Below, piece after piece: positions 1 to 11,993 of a stretch of 64,000 nt of DNA. Every line of letters begins with the position of its first letter. The first letter of the stretch is position 1. A program made the translations under genes and the position numbers. Source of the stretch: Pyropia yezoensis (lineage: Eukaryota; Rhodophyta; Bangiophyceae; Bangiales; Bangiaceae); NCBI GenBank assembly GCA_009829735.1, contig CM020620.1, positions 25,824,951 to 25,888,950 on the forward strand. Reading direction: 5' to 3'. The notes under the pieces were generated by a model. That model made no database searches, was not told the origin of the DNA, and was given only the letters and a program-made list of their open reading frames with translations.

Positions 1-206
1 TCGACTCGAATGGACGCAGCGCTCTTGCGTACGCGGCGGCTAGTGGGCACATGGCGGTGGTGGAGTGCCTGGTGCGACACGCGGGCGCGGCTGCCGCGCT
101 TTTGAGTGACGTCGAGGGGCAGACGCCGATAGATGAGGCTGTCAGGGCGGGGCACGTGGAGGTGGCCCGCTTCCTGGAAGATGAAGTGCGGTCAGCGGCG
201 CTTTGA
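1..206 (+). CDS. Ankyrin-repeat protein, C-terminal end only
   Basis: The frame beginning at base 3 is open from the window edge to a TGA at 204-206 and gives 67 residues. It reads as about two ankyrin repeats: SALAYAAASGHMAVVECLVR followed by GQTPIDEAVRAGHVEVARFL, with the usual A-x-x-x-GH-x-x-V-x-x-L helix pattern. The protein ends shortly after the second repeat. Ankyrin repeats are protein-binding scaffolds, so no specific function can be assigned. The start and most of the protein lie upstream of the window. LSM8 follows on the same strand after about 370 bases. Confidence 0.8.
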   Translation, partial: DSNGRSALAYAAASGHMAVVECLVRHAGAAAALLSDVEGQTPIDEAVRAGHVEVARFLEDEVRSAAL

Positions 207-574
207 GCGCGAGTCATAGTTTCTGGTGGGAATGTCGGTGAGCATCTGCGATAGCTGTGCCCGTAGCCGAAGAGGTACTGTGCAACGCAGACTGCAGTGA
301 GCGAGGCGAAGATGCTCTCAGCTCCCCGCCCCCCCCAAAATGACCCAATGTATTTTACGTCTCGCACACGTTGTAATTGTTCCATTCGCCCGCTCTCTGT
401 TGGCCGTGCAAGCACCGCGGCTAACCTTCGCCTATGGGGTGTACTGGACGTACACACGACACGCAGCTTTCCGCTGCATCGCGCCGAAACCCCGTTCTTC
501 TGGTGCAACTCCAACATCACGTCGCGGGCGTCCTTTCCCTCTTGCTCACTCCCCTCGCCTGTCGTGGCTTTGTC
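207..574. other. Intergenic region upstream of LSM8
   Basis: Between the ankyrin gene stop and the LSM8 start I see no conserved coding sequence. It presumably holds the 3' end of the first gene and the LSM8 promoter. No TATA box or GTACTGTAC element was seen. Confidence 0.4.
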
Positions 575-1247
575 ATGCGGCGGGGACGGGGCGGTGGCCG
601 TGGGACCGGCCGTGGAGGTGGCGGTGGCTCCGGCAGTGGCTCTGGCGGCACTGCGGTGCCGCTGCTCGCTGCCATGGCCAGCCAGCGAGTCGTTGTCTTA
701 ACAGCCGACGGGCGGTGTGTCAAGGTGCGGCTGTTGCTCTTTTCTATGTTTTCTCGTCGTCCATTGTACCTTCTTTTTTTTGTTCCGTTGTTTTCTGGGT
801 TAGGTGTGGCCCGTCCATGACCATCTTGCTCACCATGCTACAATCAACCCCCCCTAGCGTCGCTCTGTGCGTTTTTCGGCTCTTTTTGGCTAGGCTGCGT
901 CCCTGCAAGCACAGTAATTTCGAGCTGTTGCCCTCGGCATGCTGACGTATCTGTCCGCTCTCGTGTATCACTTTTGTGCTTTTGGAACGCGCGCTTTCTT
1001 TCTGCTGTATGTGTCGTCACAGGGAATGCTTCGTGGCTTTGACCAAGTCCAAAATCTCGTCCTCGAGCATACAGTGGAGGTGGTGTACCCACCTGCGTCC
1101 GCCAAGGGCGGCAGCGTCGAGGAGATGACCCACGGGCTCATGGTACTGCGCGGCGACAATGTGGCTGTCGTCGGACTGGCCGGGGAGACGGAGGAGGGGA
1201 CGGGCGTCGGAAGAGGGGGTGTTGCCATGCCTCCTATCACGCATTGA
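575..1247 (+). CDS. LSM8: U6 snRNA-associated Sm-like protein LSM8 (two exons)
   Basis: LSM8 is the subunit that defines the nuclear LSM2-8 ring, which binds the 3' oligo-U of U6 snRNA. Exon 1 (575-724) ends with the first Sm strands, SQRVVVLTADGRCVK. Exon 2 (1023-1247) continues GMLRGFDQVQNLVLEHTVE, then LMVLRGDNVAVVG and a tail ending in PPITH. LSM8 proteins typically share the FDQ...NL.L signature, RGDNV.V.G and a C-terminal P-x-x-x-x-H. The intron (725-1022) starts GTGCGG after AAG and ends TCACAG; both junctions are phase 0. The product is 124 residues, longer than the roughly 96 of animal LSM8 because of an Arg/Gly-rich N-terminus. An alternative ATG at 674 (good context) would give 91 residues but would cut into the N-terminal helix, so 575 is preferred with some doubt. 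Confidence 0.85.
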
Positions 1248-1443
1248 GTGCACCTGGGCTCCATGGAGTACACCTCTTTTTGCGACTTCCCGAAGAGAGC
1301 GGGGTACTCTGTCGACCACCACGGCGGCATCTGGTTATGTACATCGATTGAATTGAGACACAGGAAAAGCACTCCCTTGGGGACATAAGAATCAAAAACA
1401 GGTGGAGCGCCAACATGCTGGACACGGTTGCTGTTCACCAGCT

Positions 1444-3893
<2,450 letters not shown>

Positions 3894-4055
3894 ATGGGCG
3901 GCAACCCCCTGGACAAGGCGGCGCACGCGCTGCACGCGGTCGCCCACCCGGGGCGGGCGGCCAAGCGCAAGATGACGCAGGCGTCGCCTGCGCCGGTGCG
4001 CAAGGCGGTCAACCTCAAGCGGGCGGTGCAGCACCTAAAGCAGGCGCTCAAGTGA
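3894..4055 (+). CDS. Small basic protein, or first exon of a larger gene
   Basis: The ATG has a strong context (CCCCACCATGGGCGG) and follows a pyrimidine-rich leader. The 53-residue frame starts MGGNPLDKAAHALHAV and ends in an amphipathic Lys/Arg/Leu-rich helix, AVNLKRAVQHLKQALK. I do not recognise a family. The stop codon overlaps a textbook 5' splice site (CAA followed by GTGAGT at 4052-4057), so this may be only exon 1. No convincing downstream exon was found before the kinase gene on the other strand. It could also be a complete micro-protein. Confidence 0.4.
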   Translation: MGGNPLDKAAHALHAVAHPGRAAKRKMTQASPAPVRKAVNLKRAVQHLKQALK

Positions 4056-5267
4056 GTGGCGGAAGGAGGGAGGAGGGGGCGGGGGGGGGGGGCGGGGGGG
4101 CGCGGACCTCGTTTGTGGGGATGGGGGATGGGGGTTGTTGGCGACGGCGGTTCGCTGCGGGGCTGTCCCCCTGCTTGTGCGAGCTCCCCTCCTTCCTCAC
4201 GCCCACCGCCTTCTCGCCGTGCCCCTCCCGGGTGCCACCGGCTGTACTGTGGTGGCCACCCGCGGGGGGAGTGTCGGACGCAATGGAGGGGCGGAGGGCG
4301 GTGGAGGTTGTATGGAACGAGCGGTTGGGGGGGGGGTGGATGGCGGTCTGAGCCGACGGCCGTTCGCCTGGTGTTGGCTGTCGGGGCCACTCACTCCCTG
4401 CCGGTGTTTTCATGGCGGTGTGGGCGCCCTGTGGGGGCTCCCTCTGCGTTGTGTGGCTGTGGGGGCTCCCTCTGCGTTGTGATGTGTGTGTGGTTGTTTG
4501 CGAAGTGTGGGACGGGTCGGCTTGGGGGTTGGGGGGGGGTGGGGAGGGGGTTGCTCGGCTTTCTTTGCCGCCCCGATATGCTTTCTTTCTTCTTCATGCT
4601 TTCTCTGTCTCTCTCTTGGTGTCGCAATGGATATCACGCACGTTGCCCGCCCCACGGGCCCCTGTCTGCCCACAAACGATAGAGCACCAGCGGGGGCATC
4701 GGGTCCCTTGGCAAGGGCGCTGTGTCCTTGTTGGGGTTGTGTCCGCCTCTACACGGTCCTATCGCAGGGCTGCCGTCACGCGCTCGCGGGATGGTGGGTG
4801 CCCCCGCCCAGCGGCTGGCCGCCTCCTGCTAAGTGACGGGAGGAAGATGGTGAGGCAGCCCGTGGGGCCGGCACGGTCAATACCGTGAGGGCACAATCGG
4901 GCGGGCAGGACAGCCCACAGGAGGGTGCTGTCGGATGGGGGAAGGGGGGGGGGCGGGGGGGATTGGGCGACCGCTCTCTCTTTCTGGCGGAGCGTCGCAT
5001 GAGAGCCGTGTCCCCCTCCCACCCCCCGCCATCCAGCTTCGGGACCGCGCTCCCAGCCGGGCTGCCCATAGAAGCCGACGAACAACAACAAAAAAGGGTT
5101 GCCTCCCGGTGCCCCCAACTCCCCCCCTGTATAGCGGACGGCAGCGCTGGCCATCCGCCGCCCACCGTCCCCCCCTACCCCACCCCCCACAGCACCCACA
5201 CAGGCGCAGGGTGCAGCCGCCGTCCACTCCTCCAGGCACCTCCCGTCAAGGCTCACCCAACCCCCGC
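4056..5267. other. Region between the 3894 ORF and the kinase 3' end
   Basis: About 1.2 kb of G-rich DNA with several G runs of nine or more and no recognisable coding sequence. If the 3894 frame is a first exon, its continuation should lie here. The 3' end of the minus-strand kinase gene also falls here. Confidence 0.35.
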
Positions 5268-8209
5268 TCACTCCCCCTCCCCCCCCGACGGCGCCACCGG
5301 CTGGGCCTTTGCCAAAAACGGGTGCCGCCGGAGGTGCGCCGGGCTCGGCCGCCGCGTCGGCTCCCACACCCAGCACGCGGCGAGGAAGCTGCGGCACTGG
5401 GGGCTGAGGCCCGGCGGCAGCGGCGGGTGCCGCGCCCGCGCCATGGCCACCAGCGCGCCCATGGCGGTGTGGTCATGCCACGGCCGGCGGCCGGTCGCCA
5501 GCTCCAGCACCGTACACCCCAGGCTCCACACGTCCACCGACGCGGTGTAGGGGCGGCGCTCCACCATCTCGGGCGCGATGTAGTGGGCAGTGCCCACCAC
5601 CGTGGCGCCCGTGGCGGTCGGGTCGGCCGTCGACGCGGAGACGTTAAAGTCAGTAATCTTGAGCGTCCCCCCGGCCCGGGTGACGAGCACGTTGGCCGGC
5701 TTGAGGTCCCGGTGGGTGACCCCGCGGCTGTGGAGGTAGTCGAGGCCGTCGACGAGCTGCCGCGCCACCTCTGCGACGAGTGGCTCGGGGAAGGCCCCCA
5801 CCTGCGCCACGTGGTCGGCGAGGGACCAGCCGTCCACGTACTCGACGACCAGGTTGAGCTCCCCCCCCGCGCCCGTAAAGCACCCCTCGTACGCCACCAC
5901 GTTGCGGTGGCGGAGGCCCACCCAGATGCGCCGCTCCTTGTCCGCAATCGCGTGAAGGGCGGCGGCGCCCAGCGCGCCGGCGGGGCCGTCCGTGTGAAAC
6001 CGCTTGATCGCCACCAGCGCGCCCGTCCTGACATTGCGGGCGAGCACGACCGTGCCGTAGCCGCCGCGGCCGAGCACCTGGCCCAGCTCAAACAGCTGCC
6101 GGTCCAGCACGTTGGAGCCCGGGGGGGGGGGCGGCGTGCCGATGCCGCCACCGCCGCCGCCGCCGGGGGCATGTCGCCGGCTGGTGCTCCGCCGCTTGCC
6201 GCTGCCGCTGCCAAAGGGGCCGCCCCCCCCCCCCCCCTCTCCCCCTCCCCCGCCGCCGCCGCCGCCGGCCGCGACGGCCGAAATAGACGCGCCGGGCGAC
6301 GACGCGGCCGACGACGCGGCCGACGACGGGGCGCTCATAAAGCTGCCCAGCCCGCTCGCCGCCGCGCCCAGCAGCGCCGCCACCGCCGTCCCGCCCGCCG
6401 CCGCCGCCGACGCCGACGCCGTCCACGCGCCGCCACCACTGCCACCACCAACACCACCGCCGCCGTCTGCACCGCCGCCGCCGCCGCCGCTGCCACCCCC
6501 ACCCCCCCCCGGCGCCGCCCCGTGCGCCCGCCCGCCCGTGTCAATCACCTCAGCAACCGGCAGCCCGCCGCCGCCGCCGCCCTTGCCGCCCGCCCACGCG
6601 GGGAGGCGGGCGCCCATACCCCCGCTCCCCCCCCCCCCGCCCCCCCCGCCCCCCCGCCCCCCCCCGCGCCGGCGCCGGCGCCGCCAAAGCCACACCCGCC
6701 CGGCCGTCGCGCAATCGACACGACCCGCCCCGACGGGCGGAAGAGGTCGTCCGCGAGCGCGGCGAGCGCCGGCGCGCTCGCGGGGGGGGCAGCCCGGTCG
6801 GCGGGCCTGGAGGTTGTCATCGCCCCCGCCCGCCCCGCCACGGCCGCGGGGGGAGGGGGAGGGAGGAGGGGGAGGGGGGGGGAGAGGGAGGTGCCCGTCG
6901 CGGCGGCGGCAGCGGCGGCCGCCGACACGGCGGCCGCCGATGCGGCAGCGGCGGCGGCGGCGGCGGCGGCGCCAACGCCCCCCGCAGCAGCGGCGGTGGC
7001 GGCGGCGGCGGCAGGGGACCACAGCGCCCCCCCCAGGCGGCCAAGGGCGCTGCCAAGCGCCACGAGCGTCAGCGGCGCGTCGTCCCCCCCCCCGGCCTTC
7101 CCCCCTGCGGCCGCGGCGAGGGCCCCCCCCCCCCCCCCCCCCCCCCCAGCGGGGCGCTCTCCAGCCGCAGCCGGCTGGCCAGGTCGTACAGCTCCCCCGT
7201 CGGCCGCCCGTCGGCAACCGCCGCCGCCACCCGGGCGGCAACGAGGCGCAGCGCCGCCGCCCGCGGGCGGGCGCCCCCCCCCGCCACTGCCAGCAGCAGG
7301 TCATAGGCGGCGGCGGGGATGGTGGCGGGCGCGGCGGGCGTGTCAAACGCAACGACGGCGGTGGCGGCGGCGGCGGTGGCAACGACCGCCGCCGCCGCGT
7401 CGGGGCGGCCGCTCGTAATGGCTGCCAGGGCAGAAAGGAGGGGGGCGGCCGCCACCGACGGCCGGAGGGTACCCGTGGGGGTGGTGGCCGTCGCCGCTCG
7501 CTCCTCCGCCGCTGCTCGGGCGGCAGCGGCGGCGGCAGCGGCGGCGGCGGCAGCAGCAGCGGGGGCACAACGGCGGCGGCCGCCGCCACCGCCGCCACCA
7601 CCAGCGGGGGAGGCACCCGCCGCGCCCCCCCCCCCCCCGCCCCCACCCCGCCCTCCCCCGGGGGGCAGGCGCAACGAACAGAGGCGGGCGGCGAGGACCG
7701 GCACCCCCCCCCGGGCGACGCCCTCGGCGGCGGCCACCGCACTGGCGGTGGCGACGGCGACCACCACCCCCGCCGCCGCCGCCACCACCCCCGCGTCGGG
7801 GTGGGCGGCCACCGCCGCCAGCGCCGCGGCGAGGCCCCCCGCGGCGGTCACGGCGGGCGTCCACCGGGGGGTGCCGCCCAGGGAGGCGAGCGCCCCCAGG
7901 CAGTGGTACGCCACGTCCGCGTCGGCCACGGCGGCAGCGGCCGCGGCGGCGGTAGTCAGGGGGGGGGGGGGCGGCGTGGCGGGGAGGGGGTGGCCGGCCG
8001 CCGCCGCCGCCTCCGCCGCCGACGCCGCCCCCGCGGCGGGCACCGTCGCCGCCGACCGCGCCACCACCGCCGCGACGGCCACGGCGGCGGCGCCCCGGCG
8101 TACCGCGTAGGCGGCCGGGGCGCCGCCCCAGGCGACAAAGTTGGCCACCGCCGCCGCCGCGTCGGCGGCCACGCCGGGCGGGGCGGGGGTAAGCCCCCTC
8201 CCCCCTCCC

Positions 8210-8250
<41 letters not shown>

Positions 8251-8738
8251 CCCCCCGGCCGCCAATGGCACCTGGCCGGGCGGGGCGGCCACCCAGGCGA
8301 GCAGCGGCGGGAGGACCCCCCCCCGGGCGAGCGCCGCCGCCGCCCCCGCCGACGCGGCGGCAACGTTGCGCGCCGCCCGGGCGGCGGCCGCCGCCGCGGC
8401 GGCGCGCTCCCGGGCGGTCGCCGCCGCCCACGCGGCAGAGGGGGGGGGGGGGCGCGGCGACGGGGGCGGGGGGGGGGTGGTCATGAGGGCGCCGGCGCCC
8501 GCCGCGCCGGGGGGCGGCGGCGGCGGCGCGCCCTCGGCGGCGGCGGCCAAGCGCGGAGGGGTGGCGGCCGGGCCGCCATCGGCACACCTGCCCCTGCCAA
8601 CGCCGCCACTGCCGCCGCTGCCGCCGCCGCCGCCGCCGCCGCCACTGGGCACGGTCGCCCCCGCCCCCCGCAGGAGCGTATCCCGCAGCAGTGTGACGAG
8701 CGGCTTGACCGCCAGCGCGTCAATGAGCGGCCGGCCAG

Positions 8739-8784
<46 letters not shown>

Positions 8785-9933
8785 CGCCCCCGCCCCGCCG
8801 CCGTCGGCGGCGGCGGCGGCAACGGCGGCAGCGGCAGCGGCGGCAGCCGCGGTGGCAGGGGCGGGGGTTGTCGGGGGCGAGGCGCCGCCGCCGCCACCGC
8901 CACCCGCCCCCCCGGCGGCGGCGGCGGCCACCGCCTCGGCGGCGAGGATGGCGAGGACGTCGGCCGCGGCGGCCGCCGCGCGGGGGGACGCGGCCGCCGC
9001 CCGTGGGGCGGCGGCGGCAAGCGCGGCGGCGCCCGCGGCGGCCAGCCGCCGCCGCCCATCGGGGGAGGCCGCGTGCGCCACCGCGGCGAGGCGGGTGAGG
9101 GAGCGGGTGAGCGCCTCGTCGGTCGTGGCAGCGTCGACGGGGGGGGGTGGGGGGTGGAGGGACGGGCGGGGGGCATCGGCGGCGGGGGGGGGGGGGGGGT
9201 TGTGGGAGGGGCGGGCGGGGGAGACGGGCGACATGCTCCAGAGGGGGGGCGTAGGGGGCCCTTCCCCGCCGTCCCTGTCGCCGCAGCCGCCGCCGACGCC
9301 GCCGCCGCCGCAGCTGCCGCCGCCGCCTCCACTGCCTGGCGTGTCCACCTTGCCGGCGGCGTGCCGGCGGGGGCGAGTGGGGGTGACCATCGGGGCGGGC
9401 ACCCCCGCCCCCCCCCGGTTCTCCTTGTCTGGCCCCTCTCCCCCCGCCATGGCCGCCGGCGTGGGCGGCGGTGGCGGCGGCGGCGGCAGGCGCTCCCCCG
9501 CTGCCCGGGGGCGCTTGGCCGCCAACGGCGGCGGCTGCGGCGGCAGTGGTGGTGGTGGTGGTGGGAGCGGTGGAGGTGGCGATGGGGGTCGAGGCAGCGT
9601 GCTGCCGGCGTCGCCGTCGGGCTCCCCCCAGTCGTCGGCCGGGGTGGCGTCGGCGGTCGCCGGGGAGGGGTGGGGGGGGGGGGTGACGGCAGACGCGGCG
9701 GCGCCACCAGCGACGGTCGGTCGGGGGCGGCGGCGGCCCCAACCCCAGCCGCCCATGGGCGGCGGGTGGCAGCAGCCGCGGAAAAGGGGGGGTGCGGGGG
9801 CGGGAGGGCAAAGGGGGCAGGAAGGCGGGACGCGTCGGAAAGGCGCCGGCCGGGGCGGTGGCGGTGGTAGCGATGGTGGTCGGGGGTGGCGGAGGGGGGG
9901 GGGGTGCGTCGTGCAGTCGTGGGAGCTGGACAA
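5268..9933 (-). CDS. Armadillo-like repeat protein kinase (one gene, three frames)
   Basis: Three minus-strand frames form one gene. Segment A (9933 to about 7150) has a Pro/Gly-rich start and then a long Ala-rich region with Armadillo/HEAT-like helices, such as RGGVLPPLLAWVA and ELYDLASRLRLESAPL. Segment B (about 7063-6650) contains ALGSALGRLGGALWSP and DDLFRPSGRVVSIARR. Segment C (about 6650-5268) holds a complete kinase domain: LGRGGYGTVVLA (Gly loop), VAIKRF, HRDLKPANVL, ITDFN in place of DFG, VGTAHYIAPEM and DVWSLGCTVLELATG. It most resembles MAP3K/STE-group kinases. The frame changes fall at long G/C runs near 7123-7147 and 6627-6668, which suggests homopolymer assembly errors; small introns are an alternative. 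The start is uncertain: the frame opens at 9933, but the ATG at 9450 (MAGGEGPDKENRGG) has a better context. DFN replacing DFG is also seen in some active kinases, and the catalytic HRD is intact. Confidence 0.7.
8745..8781. repeat. Uninterrupted C tract of 37 bases
   Basis: A pure C run on the plus strand, read as poly-Gly in the Armadillo-kinase gene on the minus strand. Its length makes base-count errors likely. The G-rich strand could form quadruplex DNA. Confidence 0.8.
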
Positions 9934-10459
9934 GGGCGGCAGTACTCACGGGAGTGCGTCACGGGCCTGGGGCTTCGTAGCCAAGCTGTGCAAAGAGATC
10001 GCCAAGCGGCCGCCGTGTGCAGGCCGCAGGCAGACGTGGCAAGCTGTGTCCACCCACCACCCTCCCTTTCGTGCCGCCCGGGCGACCGGCCCGTTCAAAA
10101 CCGCGACGGTTTCAAAAGAGAACCAAGGAGAACGAAGCGACCACCGCCGTCTGCGGCTGCACCGCCTGCACCCCACGCCGTGGTGGCGCGAAATACTTTT
10201 CTCTACAAATCCTCCCTTTCCTGGATGTGAAACTCCAACAATAGGGCGCATTGAGGTCGTCCTCGTTGTCACTTCAATTGCCCAGAGGATCAAGGGCGCC
10301 GGCGGCGACTTCCCCGTCGAAGCGGCGGTCTCCGTCCCTGAAATGGCGCAAAGCCCGTTCATCCCTCCCGAGCTGCGCCGCTACCCTTTTGATTACCCGC
10401 CGCCTCTCTCACCCCTCACCCCCCCCCCCCCCTCCCACCCTTGAGCAGAGCCTACTGCC
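9934..10459. promoter_or_regulatory. Divergent upstream region of the kinase gene and EMG1
   Basis: This 526-base interval separates two divergent genes and shows no supported coding sequence. It should contain both promoters. A C-rich stretch directly precedes the EMG1 ATG. No TATA box or GTACTGTAC copy was seen. Confidence 0.4.
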
Positions 10460-10541
10460 ATGGGGGCTAGTCGCAAGCGCGCTCGCCCGCGGGCGGGCGC
10501 TCGCACTGGCGCGCCCACCAAGGCCGCCCGCGCCGGCGCAC

Positions 10542-10574
<33 letters not shown>

Positions 10575-11719
10575 AGACGGCGGCCGCCACCTACACGTCG
10601 GCGCTGCTCTCCTCCCACCCGGCTGTTGCTGCCAAGGTGGGCCTGCCCGCCCCCGGCGTGGGCGCAGCCGTGCCCGCCGCCGCACGCGCACCAGCCGGCG
10701 GGGGCGGCGGCCGCGGCGGGGGCGGCTCAGGGCGGGGGGGCGGCAGCGGCCGCGACGGGGGTGGTACCAACGACGGCAGTGGCAGTGACGACAGCGGCGG
10801 CAGCGACGACAGCGACGACGGGGGTGCCGCGTCTCCCGCCAGCGGTGCCACGGCGCCGGCCGCCCCCCCTGCGGCCGCCAGCACGGCGGCGGCGGCGCTG
10901 GCCGCCGCCGACGCGGCGGCGGCGGGAGCGACGCCCGGCGCCGCTGCCGGCGGAGCGGCGGCGCCGCTGGCGAAAAATGCCAAGGTCATTGTGGTGCTGG
11001 AGAATGCCAACCTCGAGACCGTCAAGCCGTCGGCCAACGCAACGTCCTACCAGCTGCTCAACAGCGACGACCACGCGGGCCTCCTCCGCAAGACCCGCCG
11101 TGACGCCAACACGTCGGCGCGGCCTGACATTACGCACCAGTGCCTGCTGGCGCTGATGGACTCACCACTCAACAAGGCGGGCCACCTGGCCGTCTACATC
11201 CGCACCGTCCGGGGGGTTCTCATCCGGGTGCACCCGGATACGCGCATCCCCCGGACTTCCAAGCGGTTTGCGGGGCTGATGGTGGAGCTGCTGCACAAGC
11301 TCAAGGTGCGCGCCACGGGGGGGTCCACCCCGCTGCTGCAGGTGGTCGCTAACCCCATCACCAGCCACCTGCCAGTGGGGTGCCGGCGGGTGCTATGTAG
11401 CTACCACACGGAGAACGTGGTGGACATGCGCGCGCACGCGCTGTCCACCCTCCGCCTTCCACCGCCACCGGCGCCGCGGACGAAGGTGGGTGCCGAGGGG
11501 GGGGAGGAGGGCGCTGAAGAGTCTGAGGACGAAGCGGCCCGTCGGGACCGGGAGGCCCGCGAAGTGTCGGTCTGCTATGTCATTGGGGCCATGGCGCACG
11601 GCAAGGTCGACGCGGACTGGGTGGAGGAGACCATTTGCGTGAGTGAGTACACCCTCAGTGCCGCGACGGTGTGTTCTCGGCTGGTCTACGCGTACGAGTG
11701 TGCGCTGGGGGTGCTGTGA
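10460..11719 (+). CDS. EMG1: 18S rRNA pseudouridine N1-methyltransferase EMG1/NEP1
   Basis: EMG1/NEP1 is a nucleolar SPOUT-fold methyltransferase that methylates a hypermodified pseudouridine in 18S rRNA and is needed for small-subunit assembly. The intronless 419-residue product has about 170 residues of Ala/Gly-rich and acidic low-complexity N-terminus. The conserved domain then begins KVIVVLENANLETVK and continues YQLLNSDDH, RPDITHQCLLALMDSPLNKA, RVHPDTRIPRTSKRFAGLMV and PLLQVVANPITSHLPVG, ending with IGAMAHGKVDADWVEETICV. These match the family throughout. An acidic insert (EGGEEGAEESEDEAARRDRE) interrupts the domain. The extension makes it far longer than the roughly 245 residues of human EMG1. 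The start is the first in-frame ATG. Confidence 0.92.
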
Positions 11720-11993
11720 GTTGCGGGGAGGGAGACGTGTGCTTGAAGTAATTGCAAGGTGGCCGTCGGTTGATACGTCTGACTGGATGAAAATGCAGAC
11801 GGGGTCGATACCAATGTGGGAACGGGATGTCGGGCCGCGGCGCAGCAGCACCCTGCAGCGAGCGCCGGCAGCGCTGGGCATACCGCCACGCACAGCAACA
11901 GGGACGCCCCTATAGGATACATATGTCCCTATGTATTTATGAGCAGCGCACTCAGCGGGCGTCTCCTCATCGGGGCCTGCGGAGTCCCCGCCG

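Noticed and set aside
4935-7418. Very long plus-strand open frame of Arg/Pro/Ala
   Set aside because: It is antisense to the kinase gene and its length follows from GC-rich codons lacking stops; no domain is visible.
6112-10444. Further long plus-strand open frames (6112-9870, 8141-10444)
   Set aside because: They are antisense shadows of the Armadillo-kinase gene, composed of Pro/Ala/Gly/Arg runs.
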